Source: CBDDHT01 sp965227905 (GTDB lineage Bacteria > Pseudomonadota > Alphaproteobacteria > Rhizobiales > Methyloligellaceae). Taken from it: DNA of 64,000 bases. The stretch spans positions 5,828,001 through 5,892,000 of the forward strand of contig OZ245780.1 in the NCBI GenBank assembly GCA_965227905.1. The letters are read 5' to 3'. Shown here in pieces: positions 9,685 through 17,093 of this stretch (within the stretch, counting starts at the first letter, position 1; every line of letters begins with the position of its first letter). The position numbers and the translations under genes were made by a program. The notes under the pieces are model-generated. The model searched no databases. It had not been told where the DNA came from and saw nothing but the letters and a program-made list of their open reading frames with translations.

Positions 9685-10883
9685 ATGACACCCTCGGTTC
9701 GAAAGACCTCAATCTCTTCCGGGCTGAGACCAAATTCCGTGAGAACTTCGCCACTGTGCTGACCGAGCGTGGGGGGCGGTGTGTCGACCGATGGTGTGTC
9801 ACCGTTGATTTTTACGCCGATACGAGCAAGGCGGACATCGCGGTTCGCACCAGGCACACCTGAAAACTCGCCGATCATGCCGCGATCACGGATCTGGGGA
9901 TGGTTGAGAACTTCCGGTACGGTTAGAACCGTTCCGGCTGGGACCCCGGCACTGTTCAGTCTCTCGCTCCACTCGGCTGCCGGCCGCTCAACTAAGGCGC
10001 TTTCCAGTTCGGCCTTGAGAGCGAAACGATTTTGTTTGCGCAAATCTCGGGTCTTGTAGTCGGGATTTTCCAGGAGATCCTCACGGCCGAGTATGTCACA
10101 GAGGGTCTCAAACTGCTCCTGCTTGTTCGCAGCAATATTCAGCGGCGCATCCTTGGTTTCGAAAGTGCCCGATGGCGCCGAAGTCGGATTCTCATTCCCG
10201 TTTGGTGTCGGATCGATCCCAGCGATCAGATGGTTGGAGACGACCCATCCCATCGTTGCCAATGTTGCCTCCAGCATTGAGACATCAATGAATGCTCCTT
10301 TATCCCGATCCTTGTCGTTCAATGCCGCACAGATCGCCATCGCGGCCGTCAGGCCGCCGATCGTATCGCACATGGGATAACCAACCCGATAAGGTGCTGT
10401 ATCCTGCGACCCGGTGATGCTCATCACACCTGACAATCCCTGTATAATGTGATCGTAGGCCGGAAGGGTGCGCAGAGGGCCGTCCTGGCCATAACCTGAG
10501 ATCGCGCAATAAATCAGTCCCGGATTTTCGGTGCTCAAGGCCTCATAGCCAACGCCGAGCCGGTCCATAACACCGGGACGGAAATTTTCGACCAACACAT
10601 CACACGCTTTGACGATACGCCTCAGAAGATCTTTGCCGCTCGTATGTTTGAGATTGAGTGTCAGCGAGCGCTTTCCGGCGTTCTGAGCCAGAAACGATGT
10701 TCCCATGAGTTTGTCATTCAAACCGGTATCGGCGCCGAGTTGGCGTGCCAGATCACCGCGACCGGGCACCTCGACTTTGATGACATCAGCCCCAAGATGC
10801 GCGAGTTGATGACAGCAGAACGGTCCGGCAAGGACATTGGTGAGATCCAGGACCTTTACGCCTGCAAGCGGATGGGATGACAC
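9681..10883 (-). CDS. class III CoA-transferase (CaiB/BaiF family)
   Basis: A 400-residue family III CoA-transferase. The catalytic aspartate is D173 in YPMCDTIGGL, matching Asp169 of formyl-CoA transferase. Other family blocks are GVKVLDLTNVLAGPF at the N-terminus, VLVENFRPGVMDRLG, and GAFIDVSMLEA. I place the start at a GTG (10883) because AGAGGG sits 6 bases upstream; an in-frame ATG at 10907 has no ribosome site and would add eight residues. It activates a carboxylic acid to its CoA ester using another acyl-CoA as donor. It is the first gene of the leftward unit and divergent from the IclR gene. Confidence 0.93.
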   Translation of the reverse strand: MSSHPLAGVKVLDLTNVLAGPFCCHQLAHLGADVIKVEVPGRGDLARQLGADTGLNDKLMGTSFLAQNAGKRSLTLNLKHTSGKDLLRRIVKACDVLVENFRPGVMDRLGVGYEALSTENPGLIYCAISGYGQDGPLRTLPAYDHIIQGLSGVMSITGSQDTAPYRVGYPMCDTIGGLTAAMAICAALNDKDRDKGAFIDVSMLEATLATMGWVVSNHLIAGIDPTPNGNENPTSAPSGTFETKDAPLNIAANKQEQFETLCDILGREDLLENPDYKTRDLRKQNRFALKAELESALVERPAAEWSERLNSAGVPAGTVLTVPEVLNHPQIRDRGMIGEFSGVPGANRDVRLARIGVKINGDTPSVDTPPPTLGQHSGEVLTEFGLSPEEIEVFRTEGVI

Positions 10884-10910
10884 GTGCAACCCTCTTTGCA
10901 AATCCATAAT

Positions 10911-10923
10911 AGAACGATATTCT
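10911..10923. promoter_or_regulatory. candidate IclR operator AGAA-N5-TTCT (copy 1)
   Basis: AGAACGATATTCT lies in the short divergent gap between the CoA-transferase and the IclR gene. The same AGAA-N5-TTCT arrangement recurs upstream of the TRAP binding-protein gene at 11707-11719. Shared spacing at both promoters of one IclR-linked locus makes it a candidate operator; the assignment is inference. Confidence 0.45.
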
Positions 10924-10966
10924 TCCTATCAGAACATGCCTGACGTCACAAGCAGAGGGTATCGAA

Positions 10967-11644
10967 TTGGCTGAAAACCGTGTCGAAGCCGTTGAGCGGG
11001 CACTTACGATCCTGGAAGCATTCGGACAGGATCGCGAGTCCCTGAGCCTTGCCGAGATCGCCGCGGAAACCGGCTACTACAAGAGTACGATATTGCGACT
11101 GTGTGGATCGCTCGAGCATTTCAGCTATCTGCGTCGCATGGAGGACGGTCGCTTTCAGCTTGGACCGAGCCTTTGGCGGCTCGGATCCCGCTATCGCCAC
11201 AGCTTTGATCTTGGCGAGCATATCCGACCAGAGCTTCATCGCCTGGTCGACGAAACGTTGGAGACGGCATCCTTCTATGTCCGGGAAGGCGATGACAGGA
11301 TCTGTCTTTATCGGCAGAATTCTCCGAAATCCGTACGCCATCACATTGAGGAAGGCGACCGACTCCCACTGAATGTCGGTGCAGGTCGCGTTTTCCTCGC
11401 TTTCTCCGGCTCCGTCGGCGCTATCTACAATGAGATTCGTACCGACGGCGTCTACACATCCCGTGGCGAACGCAACAAAGACCTTGGCGCAGTCGCCGTT
11501 CCTGTTTTCGATGCAGCCGGCAAGCTTCGCGGCGTACTCTCAATATCCACCCTTGTCAGCCGCCTCGATGAAAAAGCCGAGAATCTTGCATCGAAAGTTC
11601 TTAAGGCCAGCGCCAAGCGCCTTGCCAGCCTCATCCCGCAATGA
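10967..11644 (+). CDS. IclR-family transcriptional regulator
   Basis: A 225-residue IclR protein starting at TTG, with AGAGGG eight bases upstream. The N-terminal winged helix covers residues 1-70 (VERALTILEAF, LSLAEIAAETGYYKSTILRLCGSL), followed by the effector-binding domain (FYVREGDDRICLYR..., LPLNVGAGRVFLAFSG). It is slightly short for the family (about 250), with a reduced effector domain. It stands between the CoA-transferase unit and the TRAP operon, both of which carry an AGAA-N5-TTCT dyad. The likely inducer is the TRAP substrate or its CoA product. Confidence 0.92.
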   Translation: MAENRVEAVERALTILEAFGQDRESLSLAEIAAETGYYKSTILRLCGSLEHFSYLRRMEDGRFQLGPSLWRLGSRYRHSFDLGEHIRPELHRLVDETLETASFYVREGDDRICLYRQNSPKSVRHHIEEGDRLPLNVGAGRVFLAFSGSVGAIYNEIRTDGVYTSRGERNKDLGAVAVPVFDAAGKLRGVLSISTLVSRLDEKAENLASKVLKASAKRLASLIPQ

Positions 11645-11706
11645 CTTGCATTTCCGACGCAGTTTGCATTTTCCTATTGAACTGAATGCACACTGCATCG
11701 TAAAAT

Positions 11707-11730
11707 AGAATTACATTCTGTCAGACAGAA
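11707..11730. promoter_or_regulatory. candidate IclR operator upstream of dctP (copy 2)
   Basis: AGAATTACATTCT (11707-11719) has the same half sites and spacing as the dyad at 10911. It overlaps a perfect 15-base palindrome, TTCTGTC-A-GACAGAA (11716-11730). The block ends 22 bases before the dctP start, within the expected promoter and leader. No protein has been shown to bind; the match in form at two linked promoters is the evidence. Confidence 0.5.
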
Positions 11731-11752
11731 CAGTTGTAAAGGGAGGAGTCCC

Positions 11753-12745
11753 ATGTCGAGTTCTACGTTCAAGGCCCTTGGCCTTGCGGCCGCAATCGCA
11801 ATTGCGTCGAGCGCCGCGCAAGCTGAAACAACCATTCGCGTAACGCTTCAACTGCCTGAATCCCATCCGCTTGGGGTCAATCTGAATGCTTTCAAGAAGA
11901 TTGTCGAAACTGAAAGCAAGGGCGAGTTGAAGGTTCAGATTTTTCCGTCGGCACAGCTTTACAAGGACAAACAGGTTCCGGAAGCCGTAGGGTCCGGTGC
12001 CATTGAAATGGGGACGGCATCTCTTACACGGTTCGCCGGCACGGTCCCGGCTGTCGATTTTGTCTATGTGCCATTTCTCCTCGACACACCGGAGAAGGTG
12101 AACAAGGCGACGGCACCAGGCTCCGCTGTCCGCAAAAAAATTGATGATGCGGTCCTGAAAGCAACGGGTGCACGCATTCTATGGTGGCAGGCGTTCGGAC
12201 GGACGATCTATCTCTCAAAGAAGGATCCGATCCGCGTTCCCGCCGACCTCAAGGGCAAAAAGATCCGCACCTTCGGTAAACTCCTCGGCTGGACCGCCGA
12301 GGCACTTGGCGCCGCGCCGACACTGATGTCTGGATCCAAGCAGTTTCTGGCTTACAAGCAGGGCGCCGTCGATGCCGGCATCACAGGGCTCACAGGGGCC
12401 AAATCGCGGAAACTCTATGAGGTCATGGATAGCATGACGATGACATTCGACTCGGACATCGAGTTCGTCGCCGTCATCAATGACACGTTTTTCCAGTCGC
12501 TTAAGCCCGAACACCAAGCTTTGATCATGAAAGCCGGGAAGACGGTCGAGAAAGAACTCCGCGACAATGTTGCCAAGATCGAAGCTGAGGCACTCGCCTA
12601 TCTGCGAACAAAAACCAAGATCATCGAGCTGACGGATGAAGAGCGTCAGAAATGGCGAAAAGCAACCGCGAGCGTCGTCGATCGCTTCGTGAAAGAAGCC
12701 GGACCACTCGCAGGTGAAGTGATCGCAGAAGCGAAGAAGTTCTGA
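11753..12745 (+). CDS. dctP: TRAP transporter substrate-binding protein DctP
   Basis: A 330-residue periplasmic receptor of the DctP family. The signal peptide (GLAAAIAIASSAAQAE) is cleaved after about residue 24. The body shows family blocks such as TLQLPESHPLGVNLNAFKKIV, KIRTFGKLLGWTAEALGA and QGAVDAGITG. The conserved arginine that binds the substrate carboxylate is expected in KIRTFG. GGGAGGAG precedes the ATG. It binds an organic acid for uptake driven by a sodium or proton gradient. The partner membrane genes dctQM follow but are separated from it by an insertion sequence. Confidence 0.93.
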   Translation: MSSSTFKALGLAAAIAIASSAAQAETTIRVTLQLPESHPLGVNLNAFKKIVETESKGELKVQIFPSAQLYKDKQVPEAVGSGAIEMGTASLTRFAGTVPAVDFVYVPFLLDTPEKVNKATAPGSAVRKKIDDAVLKATGARILWWQAFGRTIYLSKKDPIRVPADLKGKKIRTFGKLLGWTAEALGAAPTLMSGSKQFLAYKQGAVDAGITGLTGAKSRKLYEVMDSMTMTFDSDIEFVAVINDTFFQSLKPEHQALIMKAGKTVEKELRDNVAKIEAEALAYLRTKTKIIELTDEERQKWRKATASVVDRFVKEAGPLAGEVIAEAKKF

Positions 12746-12759
12746 ACGTAGATCTATCT

Positions 12760-12787
12760 CCGAGGATGACATCATTGTCGTCCTCGG
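12760..12787 (+). promoter_or_regulatory. intercistronic hairpin between dctP and dctQ
   Basis: CCGAGGATGAC (12760-12770) pairs with GTCGTCCTCGG (12777-12787) around a 6-base loop, with one G-U pair. It has no T-run. Such stems behind binding-protein genes usually stabilise the upstream mRNA or reduce read-through, so the receptor is made in excess over the membrane subunits. Confidence 0.7.
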
Positions 12788-12828
12788 ACTCCATTTCTCT
12801 CCTGCCGCGTAGCCTTGCTGCGCCGGAA

Positions 12829-12848
12829 GGTCATCATGCTTTTCCGAA
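12829..12848 (+). other. orphaned 5' end of dctQ (ribosome site, start codon, first codons)
   Basis: GGAAGG followed by ATG at 12838 stands immediately before the insertion sequence. Deleting the element and one target copy joins this ATG in frame to the dctQ reading frame at 15288, giving an N-terminus MLFRIIDSVTEFAG. This is therefore the original translation start of dctQ, cut off after three codons by the insertion. Confidence 0.9.
12841..12848. repeat. target-site duplication, left copy
   Basis: TTTCCGAA directly precedes the left terminal repeat. The identical octamer follows the right terminal repeat at 15280-15287. An 8-base duplication is the size known for IS1595-family elements. 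Confidence 0.97.
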
Positions 12849-12872
12849 GGGAATTATCCCCTTTACCCAAGT
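12849..12872 (+). repeat. IS left terminal inverted repeat
   Basis: Begins GGGAATTATCCCC and ends ACCCAAGT. It matches the reverse complement of 15256-15279 at 21 of 24 positions; the differences are at positions 4, 14 and 16. Confidence 0.95.
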
Positions 12873-12896
12873 ATGAGATGACCCTATATTTGGGTT

Positions 12897-13784
12897 ATGA
12901 GCAAGAGCAAATCACCAGAATTTTCTGTCCGCGATTTCTTCAATCGGTTCCCGAATGACGATGCGTGCCTCGATCACATTATGGAGGTCCGGTACGGTCA
13001 TCGGCATAAATGCGGCAAGTGCGGCAAGGATGCGACTTTCCATCGGGTAAAGGGTCGTCCGGCATATGCATGCGCCAATTGCGGTCATCACATTCACCCG
13101 CTGGCAGAAACGATCTTTCGCGACACGCGCACGCCCCTTCAACTCTGGTTCTATGCGATTTATCTGTTTGTCACGACGCGCCATGGAGTGAGCGGCAAAG
13201 AGCTACAACGCAGTCTTGGCGTGACATATAAGACAGCTTGGCGGATGGGGCAGCATATCCGCGTTCTGATGTCCAAGGCCGATGGCTTTGAGATGCTGCA
13301 AGGCCATATCGAAGCGGATGAGGCATATGTCGGTGGCAAGCGTCCTGGCAAGCGTGGTCGCGGGGCGGAAGGCAAAACCATTGTTCTTGGCATGGTTGAG
13401 CGCGAAGGGCGGATGGCTACTGAAGTCGTGCCCAACGTCAAGAAGACCACGCTTCGTGAAGCCGTCAATCGCAACGTTGAGTCTGGTTCCGTAGTCTCGA
13501 CAGACGAACTGATGAGCTATGGTTTACTGGACGGTGACGGATATACGCACGGTATGGTCAAGCACGGTGCGAAAGAGTGGACCTATTACGACTACCGCCA
13601 CGACGTGACGCACCACACGAACACGATCGAGAGTTTTTGGAAGCTGTTCAAGCATTCAGTGCGCTCAACCCATATTCACGTGTCGAGCAAGTACATGCGC
13701 CGCTATCTGGATGAGTTCACTTTTCGCGCGAACCACCGCGAGATGGGGAACGCGATGTTCGACCTTCTGATTTCTCGGGTTTGA
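12897..13784 (+). CDS. IS1595-family transposase (ISXO2-like)
   Basis: A 295-residue transposase. An N-terminal zinc ribbon has C-x2-C pairs at HKCGKCGKD and YACANCGHH (about residues 39-65). The ISXO2-like catalytic domain follows, with aspartates in HIEADEAYVGG and VVSTDELMSYG and the family's NTIESFWKLFK motif near residue 245, in which N and K take the place of the usual third acidic residue. It starts 25 bases inside the left repeat and appears full length without frameshift. The 3' end is overlapped by an antisense small gene by 68 bases. Confidence 0.96.
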   Translation: MSKSKSPEFSVRDFFNRFPNDDACLDHIMEVRYGHRHKCGKCGKDATFHRVKGRPAYACANCGHHIHPLAETIFRDTRTPLQLWFYAIYLFVTTRHGVSGKELQRSLGVTYKTAWRMGQHIRVLMSKADGFEMLQGHIEADEAYVGGKRPGKRGRGAEGKTIVLGMVEREGRMATEVVPNVKKTTLREAVNRNVESGSVVSTDELMSYGLLDGDGYTHGMVKHGAKEWTYYDYRHDVTHHTNTIESFWKLFKHSVRSTHIHVSSKYMRRYLDEFTFRANHREMGNAMFDLLISRV

Positions 13785-13920
13785 TGACTAAGGCAAGGGC
13801 GCGATTAAGTTCGGAACCTCTAACGGGTTTAATGCCGCGCGCCTCCTCCTGGGCGATAAACTCTTCTAACCGCCCGGCTTGGCGAGCTTGGCGCAAAGAT
13901 AATTGTTTGTTGTCTTTCAT
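13717..13920 (-). CDS. small basic passenger protein of the IS, function unknown
   Basis: A 67-residue reading frame, MKDNKQLSLRQARQAGRLEEFI.., predicted helical at the N-terminus with a basic, serine/arginine-rich tail (RTSRSPSRGGSREK). It runs against the transposase and overlaps its 3' end by 68 bases. Its start at 13920 faces the next passenger gene, so the two share a 36-base divergent promoter. Small proteins with a similar LS..QAR.AG.L..FI start commonly accompany such transposases, from memory of the family. I cannot assign a function; a DNA-binding or antitoxin-like role would be a guess. Confidence 0.6.
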   Translation of the reverse strand: MKDNKQLSLRQARQAGRLEEFIAQEEARGIKPVRGSELNRALALVIKPEKSEGRTSRSPSRGGSREK

Positions 13921-13956
13921 GCGCTCATAATAGCACATCAAGTTAGGAGTTTGGTA

Positions 13957-14223
13957 ATGACGCGCGACGAACTGCAGCAATTCCGTGATTGGGCAGATGG
14001 AAAGATTGCCACGGGAGCTGAGCCCCCGTGGGCTTGGTTTCAATACATGAAACTCCGTGAGACGCTTGACGCCATTCTCGCTGGAATGGCTGTTGCTACC
14101 ACGGAGAATTCACAGCAATCGGAAGAGCAGCTGGGAAAGCGTCTCCGTCTAGTGGATGAAACGTATCAGCAAGATACCGTTCCACTCCGTCCCTCTGACG
14201 AGCCGGTACAGATGCCCATGTGA
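13957..14223 (+). CDS. small passenger protein of the IS, function unknown
   Basis: An 88-residue protein starting at the ATG at 13957, which has TTAGGAGT correctly placed; an upstream in-frame ATG lacks a ribosome site. The first 45 residues (MTRDELQQFRDWADGKIATG, PPWAWFQYMKLRETLDAIL) look like a compact helical domain rich in tryptophan; the rest is polar and probably disordered. It is divergent from the 67-residue gene and converges with the GIY-YIG-like gene, overlapping it by 128 bases. Function unknown. Confidence 0.6.
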   Translation: MTRDELQQFRDWADGKIATGAEPPWAWFQYMKLRETLDAILAGMAVATTENSQQSEEQLGKRLRLVDETYQQDTVPLRPSDEPVQMPM

Positions 14224-14458
14224 CGCGCAACGTACCGAACTTGTTGTAATAGAGGATGCTGCTGTTCTTGCGATGCTTCTTCAGACGATCGGTTACATCA
14301 CCTTGACCGATACGGACAACCCGAGCAGGATCGCCCTCGTGCCAAATAATGTAGACGCCGGAAGCTTGTACGGTGTCTAGGTTGAGGTTTTCGAGCGAGC
14401 ACCAGTGCCCGTCGTCGCCACAAGTCAACCACTTGAGGCTAAGCGTTTCGGTAGTCAT
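14096..14458 (-). CDS. GIY-YIG nuclease-like passenger protein
   Basis: A 120-residue protein. Residues 34-36 (GVY) and 49-51 (RIG) stand in for the GIY and YIG strands. R58 in DRLKKHR, E93 in GVERYLADTF and N117 near the C-terminus fit the other positions of the fold. The second tyrosine of the motif is replaced by arginine, so catalysis is uncertain. The start at 14458 has TAGGGT upstream; a farther in-frame start would add 13 residues. It could help the element by nicking DNA, or serve in a defence-like role; both are inference. Confidence 0.6.
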   Translation of the reverse strand: MTTETLSLKWLTCGDDGHWCSLENLNLDTVQASGVYIIWHEGDPARVVRIGQGDVTDRLKKHRKNSSILYYNKFGTLRVTWASVPARQRDGVERYLADTFHPLDGDAFPAALPIAVNSPW

Positions 14459-14520
14459 TTTAGATACCCTAATTCGTGGGAAACTGGACAGACTCACAGG
14501 AGTCCGGTAAAAACCACGAA

Positions 14521-14546
14521 GTAGGAGGGGCTAACGCCCCACCTAC
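14521..14546. terminator. strong hairpin inside the IS, probable terminator
   Basis: GTAGG-A-GGGGC (14521-14531) pairs with GCCCC-A-CCTAC (14536-14546) over a TAAC loop. Read leftward it is followed within about ten bases by TTTTT, which suits termination of the coiled-coil gene at 14644-15084 before the GIY-YIG-like gene. A second stem follows at 14575-14600. Confidence 0.55.
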
Positions 14547-14643
14547 CAAGTGGTGGGCGATTGGTTATACGACCGCCCTGGTTGCTGATAACAACCGGGC
14601 TGCTTTCCACACAGCTTCCCTCCTTTCTTCCACGCGCAGTGGG

Positions 14644-15084
14644 TTAGGGGTTGGTGATCGACAACGGCAGCGATTCACGGTCGCTGTCGTTGTCATTTTC
14701 AGAAACGTCGAACAGTCTGTGACGGTTCGACGCCTCAACTTGTTCAGCTATGATCCACTCGCCATCTGAATCGTGATCAATTTGTCCGTCGGCCTTCATT
14801 CTTGATAGCCGCGTGCTGACTGAATTCTTGGTCGTTTCCAGACCAAGTTCTTGTTGGATAAAATCCAGAATGGTTGTCGGCGTGCCCCGACCATTCTTAA
14901 TCGCTTCAAGTATCGCGTCGTTGACGGTAGGCGGGCCGCTCCGCGGCGCGGCCGATACCGTTTGCGCGCGGCCCTCAATGGCATTGAGAGCGACGCGCAC
15001 TTTCTTCAGCTCGGCCTGGAGCTCAGAGATTTCGTTTTTCAAAATCCGTTCCTGCTCGTGCAGAATGTCCGTGATGGATTCCAT
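14644..15084 (-). CDS. coiled-coil plus winged-helix passenger protein
   Basis: A 146-residue protein. Residues 5-37 form a heptad-like coiled coil (DILHEQERILKNEISELQ..). Residues 53-113 resemble a winged helix-turn-helix (NDAILEAIKNGRGTPTTILDFI, SVSTRLSRMKADGQI). The tail is acidic. I prefer the ATG at 15084, with GAGGG about ten bases upstream, over a GTG at 15114. It is the gene nearest the right end of the IS and may regulate the element's genes. No known family is recognised with certainty. Confidence 0.6.
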   Translation of the reverse strand: MESITDILHEQERILKNEISELQAELKKVRVALNAIEGRAQTVSAAPRSGPPTVNDAILEAIKNGRGTPTTILDFIQQELGLETTKNSVSTRLSRMKADGQIDHDSDGEWIIAEQVEASNRHRLFDVSENDNDSDRESLPLSITNP

Positions 15085-15255
15085 TGCGGTGCAGCCCTCG
15101 GTTTTTGGTTGCACCCCTTATAGGGGGTTAAGGGCTAAGGCGCAAGTGAGCTTGCGGTATTGGGATTGCGGAACGTTTGCAAAACATTCCAATGGGGGTG
15201 GATTGCCTGTGGATAACTGTAGGAAGGATGCCAAGCGCGGCAACCATCCGCATTA

Positions 15256-15279
15256 ACTTGGGTCACGGGGATAATCCCC
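15256..15279 (-). repeat. IS right terminal inverted repeat
   Basis: Reverse complement begins GGGGATTATCCCC and ends ACCCAAGT, pairing with the left repeat. It is followed directly by the second target copy. Confidence 0.95.
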
Positions 15280-15287
15280 TTTCCGAA
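15280..15287. repeat. target-site duplication, right copy
   Basis: TTTCCGAA, identical to 12841-12848, ends the insertion sequence on the right. Its last base begins the in-frame ATT codon of the interrupted dctQ. Confidence 0.97.
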
Positions 15288-15298
15288 TTATCGATTCA

Positions 15299-15802
15299 GT
15301 GACCGAATTTGCAGGCAAGCTTGCGGCTTGGATGTTTTTCGCAATCGCCCTTTTCGTCACCTATGAAGTTGTGATGCGATATGTCTTCAATGCTCCGACA
15401 ATCTGGGTCGATGAAGTCTCCCGCATCATGCAGATCTGGGCCACTTACATCGCGGGCGCGTTCGTGCTGAAGCACCGCGAAATGATTGTTGTCGAAGTCG
15501 CGTTCCACGACCACACCACAGTCTGGCGCAAACTGACAGAGACACTCGCGATCCTGATGATCACGTTGTTTTGCGTCATGGCATGCTGGTACGGCTTCGA
15601 GCTCTGGATCAAGGCCACGCGCCTCGGACACACAACCGATTCATTTCTCGGTCCTCCCAAATGGCTGACACACGGCTCTATCTGGATCGGCTTCGGCCTA
15701 CTTCTACTGCAGAGTATCGTTGAGCTGGTGCGCGTTTGGACGATTGGCGTTCCCAAATCGAGCCACGAACCAGAACTCGAACAGCTCGGCAAGAGCGGTT
15801 AG
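15299..15802 (+). CDS. dctQ: TRAP transporter small permease DctQ, 5' end severed by IS
   Basis: 167 residues remain from a GTG at 15299, with four membrane helices and the DctQ motifs FFAIALFVTYEVVMRYVFNAPTIW and SRIMQIWATY. The true start lies at 12838 on the other side of the insertion sequence; the residues lost are MLFRIIDS. Upstream in frame there is a TAA inside the IS at 15272-15274. The GTG has no visible ribosome site, so translation is expected to be weak or absent unless the IS supplies signals. Missing only about eight N-terminal residues, the protein could still fold if made. It is followed by dctM after nine bases. Confidence 0.88.
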   Translation: MTEFAGKLAAWMFFAIALFVTYEVVMRYVFNAPTIWVDEVSRIMQIWATYIAGAFVLKHREMIVVEVAFHDHTTVWRKLTETLAILMITLFCVMACWYGFELWIKATRLGHTTDSFLGPPKWLTHGSIWIGFGLLLLQSIVELVRVWTIGVPKSSHEPELEQLGKSG

Positions 15803-15811
15803 GCAAACGGC

Positions 15812-17083
15812 GTGGAACCCTTCCTGATTCTACTCGCACTCGTCACGCTTCTGGTGCTGCGAGTCCCCGTCGCCTTCGCGCTCGGTAGTCTGGGCATCCT
15901 GCTGTTGGCGTTCAAAGGTCTGCCGATGGTCGCCGTGCCGCAGCGGCTTTACGGAACGATGGACAGCTTCGAGTTGCTGGCTGTGCCGATGTTCCTCTTG
16001 ATGTCGAATGTCCTGCTGAAGGGCGGTGTTGGGCGTGACCTTTTTGCTGCCGTGCAAAGCTGGGTCGGACACTGGCCGGGCGGTTTGGGCGTTGCGACGA
16101 TAATCTCATGCGCCTTCTTTGCCGCGATCTCCGGATCGTCGGTGGCAACCGCAGCCACCATTGGCACCGTCGCCATCCCGGAGATGACCAAACGAGGTTA
16201 TGACCGGCCTTTCGTTCTCGGCATGCTCGCCGCAGGCGGTACGCTTGGAATCCTGATTCCACCGTCCATCCCGCTCATCATCTATGGCGTGATCACCGAG
16301 GAGTCGATCCCCAAACTGTTCCTTGCTGGAGTCGGGCCAGGCCTGTTCCTTGCAACCATCTTCGTTATCTACGGCATGCTCTATGCCAAGTTCGGCGGAG
16401 GCTACAGCAAGATCGACAAAGCGAGCTGGGCCACACGCCGGAGTGCAACGATCATGGCGATCCCGACCGTTCTCCTGGCAGTCGCCATCATCGGTTCGAT
16501 CTACACGGGCGCCGCAACACCATCGGAAGCAGCAGGTGTTGGCTTCACGATGGCGCTGATTATCACGTTCGCAATGGGGCGCATGGACGGACCGAAACTG
16601 AAAGAAGCAACCTATGCGGCGATGAAAACGACGGTCATGATTTTCCTGATCATCGCCGGCGCCAAGGTCTTTTCCTACGCCATCACGCTTTACCTGATCC
16701 CGCAGGCGATCAGTCAGCTCATCACGGCAAACATTGCCAACCCAAATATATTCATGCTCGCTGTTGGCGGCGTCCTTCTGCTGATCGGCTTCTTCCTTGA
16801 AGCCCTCAGCATGTTGCTGATCATGGTTCCGGTTCTGTTTCCTTCTCTCGAGGCTATGGGCATCGACCCGATCTGGTTCGGGATCTTCTTCGTCATCCTC
16901 ATCGAGACGGCATTGATTACGCCGCCCGTTGGCCTCAATCTTTTCGTGATCCAGGCAGTCGGGAAAGCGCGCCTGGAGGAGGTCGTAAAAGGTGCATGGC
17001 CTTTCGCCGTCATGATGCTCTCAACGGCCGTGCTGCTCTGGTTCTGGCAGGATCTTGCGCTGTTCCTGGCCTATAAGCTGTAA
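15812..17083 (+). CDS. dctM: TRAP transporter large permease DctM
   Basis: A 423-residue membrane protein of the DctM family starting with GTG. Typical blocks are PVAFALGSLGILLL, LLAVPMFLLMSNVLL, AFFAAISGSSVATAATIGT, GGTLGILIPPSIPLIIYG and LITPPVGLNLFVIQ. It is the transport subunit that moves the DctP-delivered acid with co-transported sodium or protons. It lies downstream of the insertion, so its transcription from the dctP promoter is interrupted and would depend on outward promoters in the IS. Confidence 0.95.
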   Translation: MEPFLILLALVTLLVLRVPVAFALGSLGILLLAFKGLPMVAVPQRLYGTMDSFELLAVPMFLLMSNVLLKGGVGRDLFAAVQSWVGHWPGGLGVATIISCAFFAAISGSSVATAATIGTVAIPEMTKRGYDRPFVLGMLAAGGTLGILIPPSIPLIIYGVITEESIPKLFLAGVGPGLFLATIFVIYGMLYAKFGGGYSKIDKASWATRRSATIMAIPTVLLAVAIIGSIYTGAATPSEAAGVGFTMALIITFAMGRMDGPKLKEATYAAMKTTVMIFLIIAGAKVFSYAITLYLIPQAISQLITANIANPNIFMLAVGGVLLLIGFFLEALSMLLIMVPVLFPSLEAMGIDPIWFGIFFVILIETALITPPVGLNLFVIQAVGKARLEEVVKGAWPFAVMMLSTAVLLWFWQDLALFLAYKL

Positions 17084-17093
17084 GTCAACCGAT

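Larger units (their letters stand above)
12849..15279 (+). mobile_element. IS1595-family insertion sequence with passenger genes
   Basis: A 2431-base element bounded by 24-base imperfect inverted repeats (21 of 24 positions match, both beginning GGG) and an 8-base direct duplication TTTCCGAA. It carries the transposase (12897-13784) and four further small genes, two of them on each side of a GIY-YIG-like gene cluster: 13717-13920, 13957-14223, 14096-14458 and 14644-15084. Carriage of passenger genes is known for some IS1595 subgroups. The identical duplications and open transposase indicate a recent, possibly still active insertion. It splits dctQ from its start codon and separates dctP from dctQ-dctM-lactonase. 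Confidence 0.96.

Noticed and set aside
14096..14458. Homing endonuclease in the IS
   Set aside because: The protein is short, lacks the second motif tyrosine and a DNA-recognition domain, and lies between transposase-type terminal repeats.
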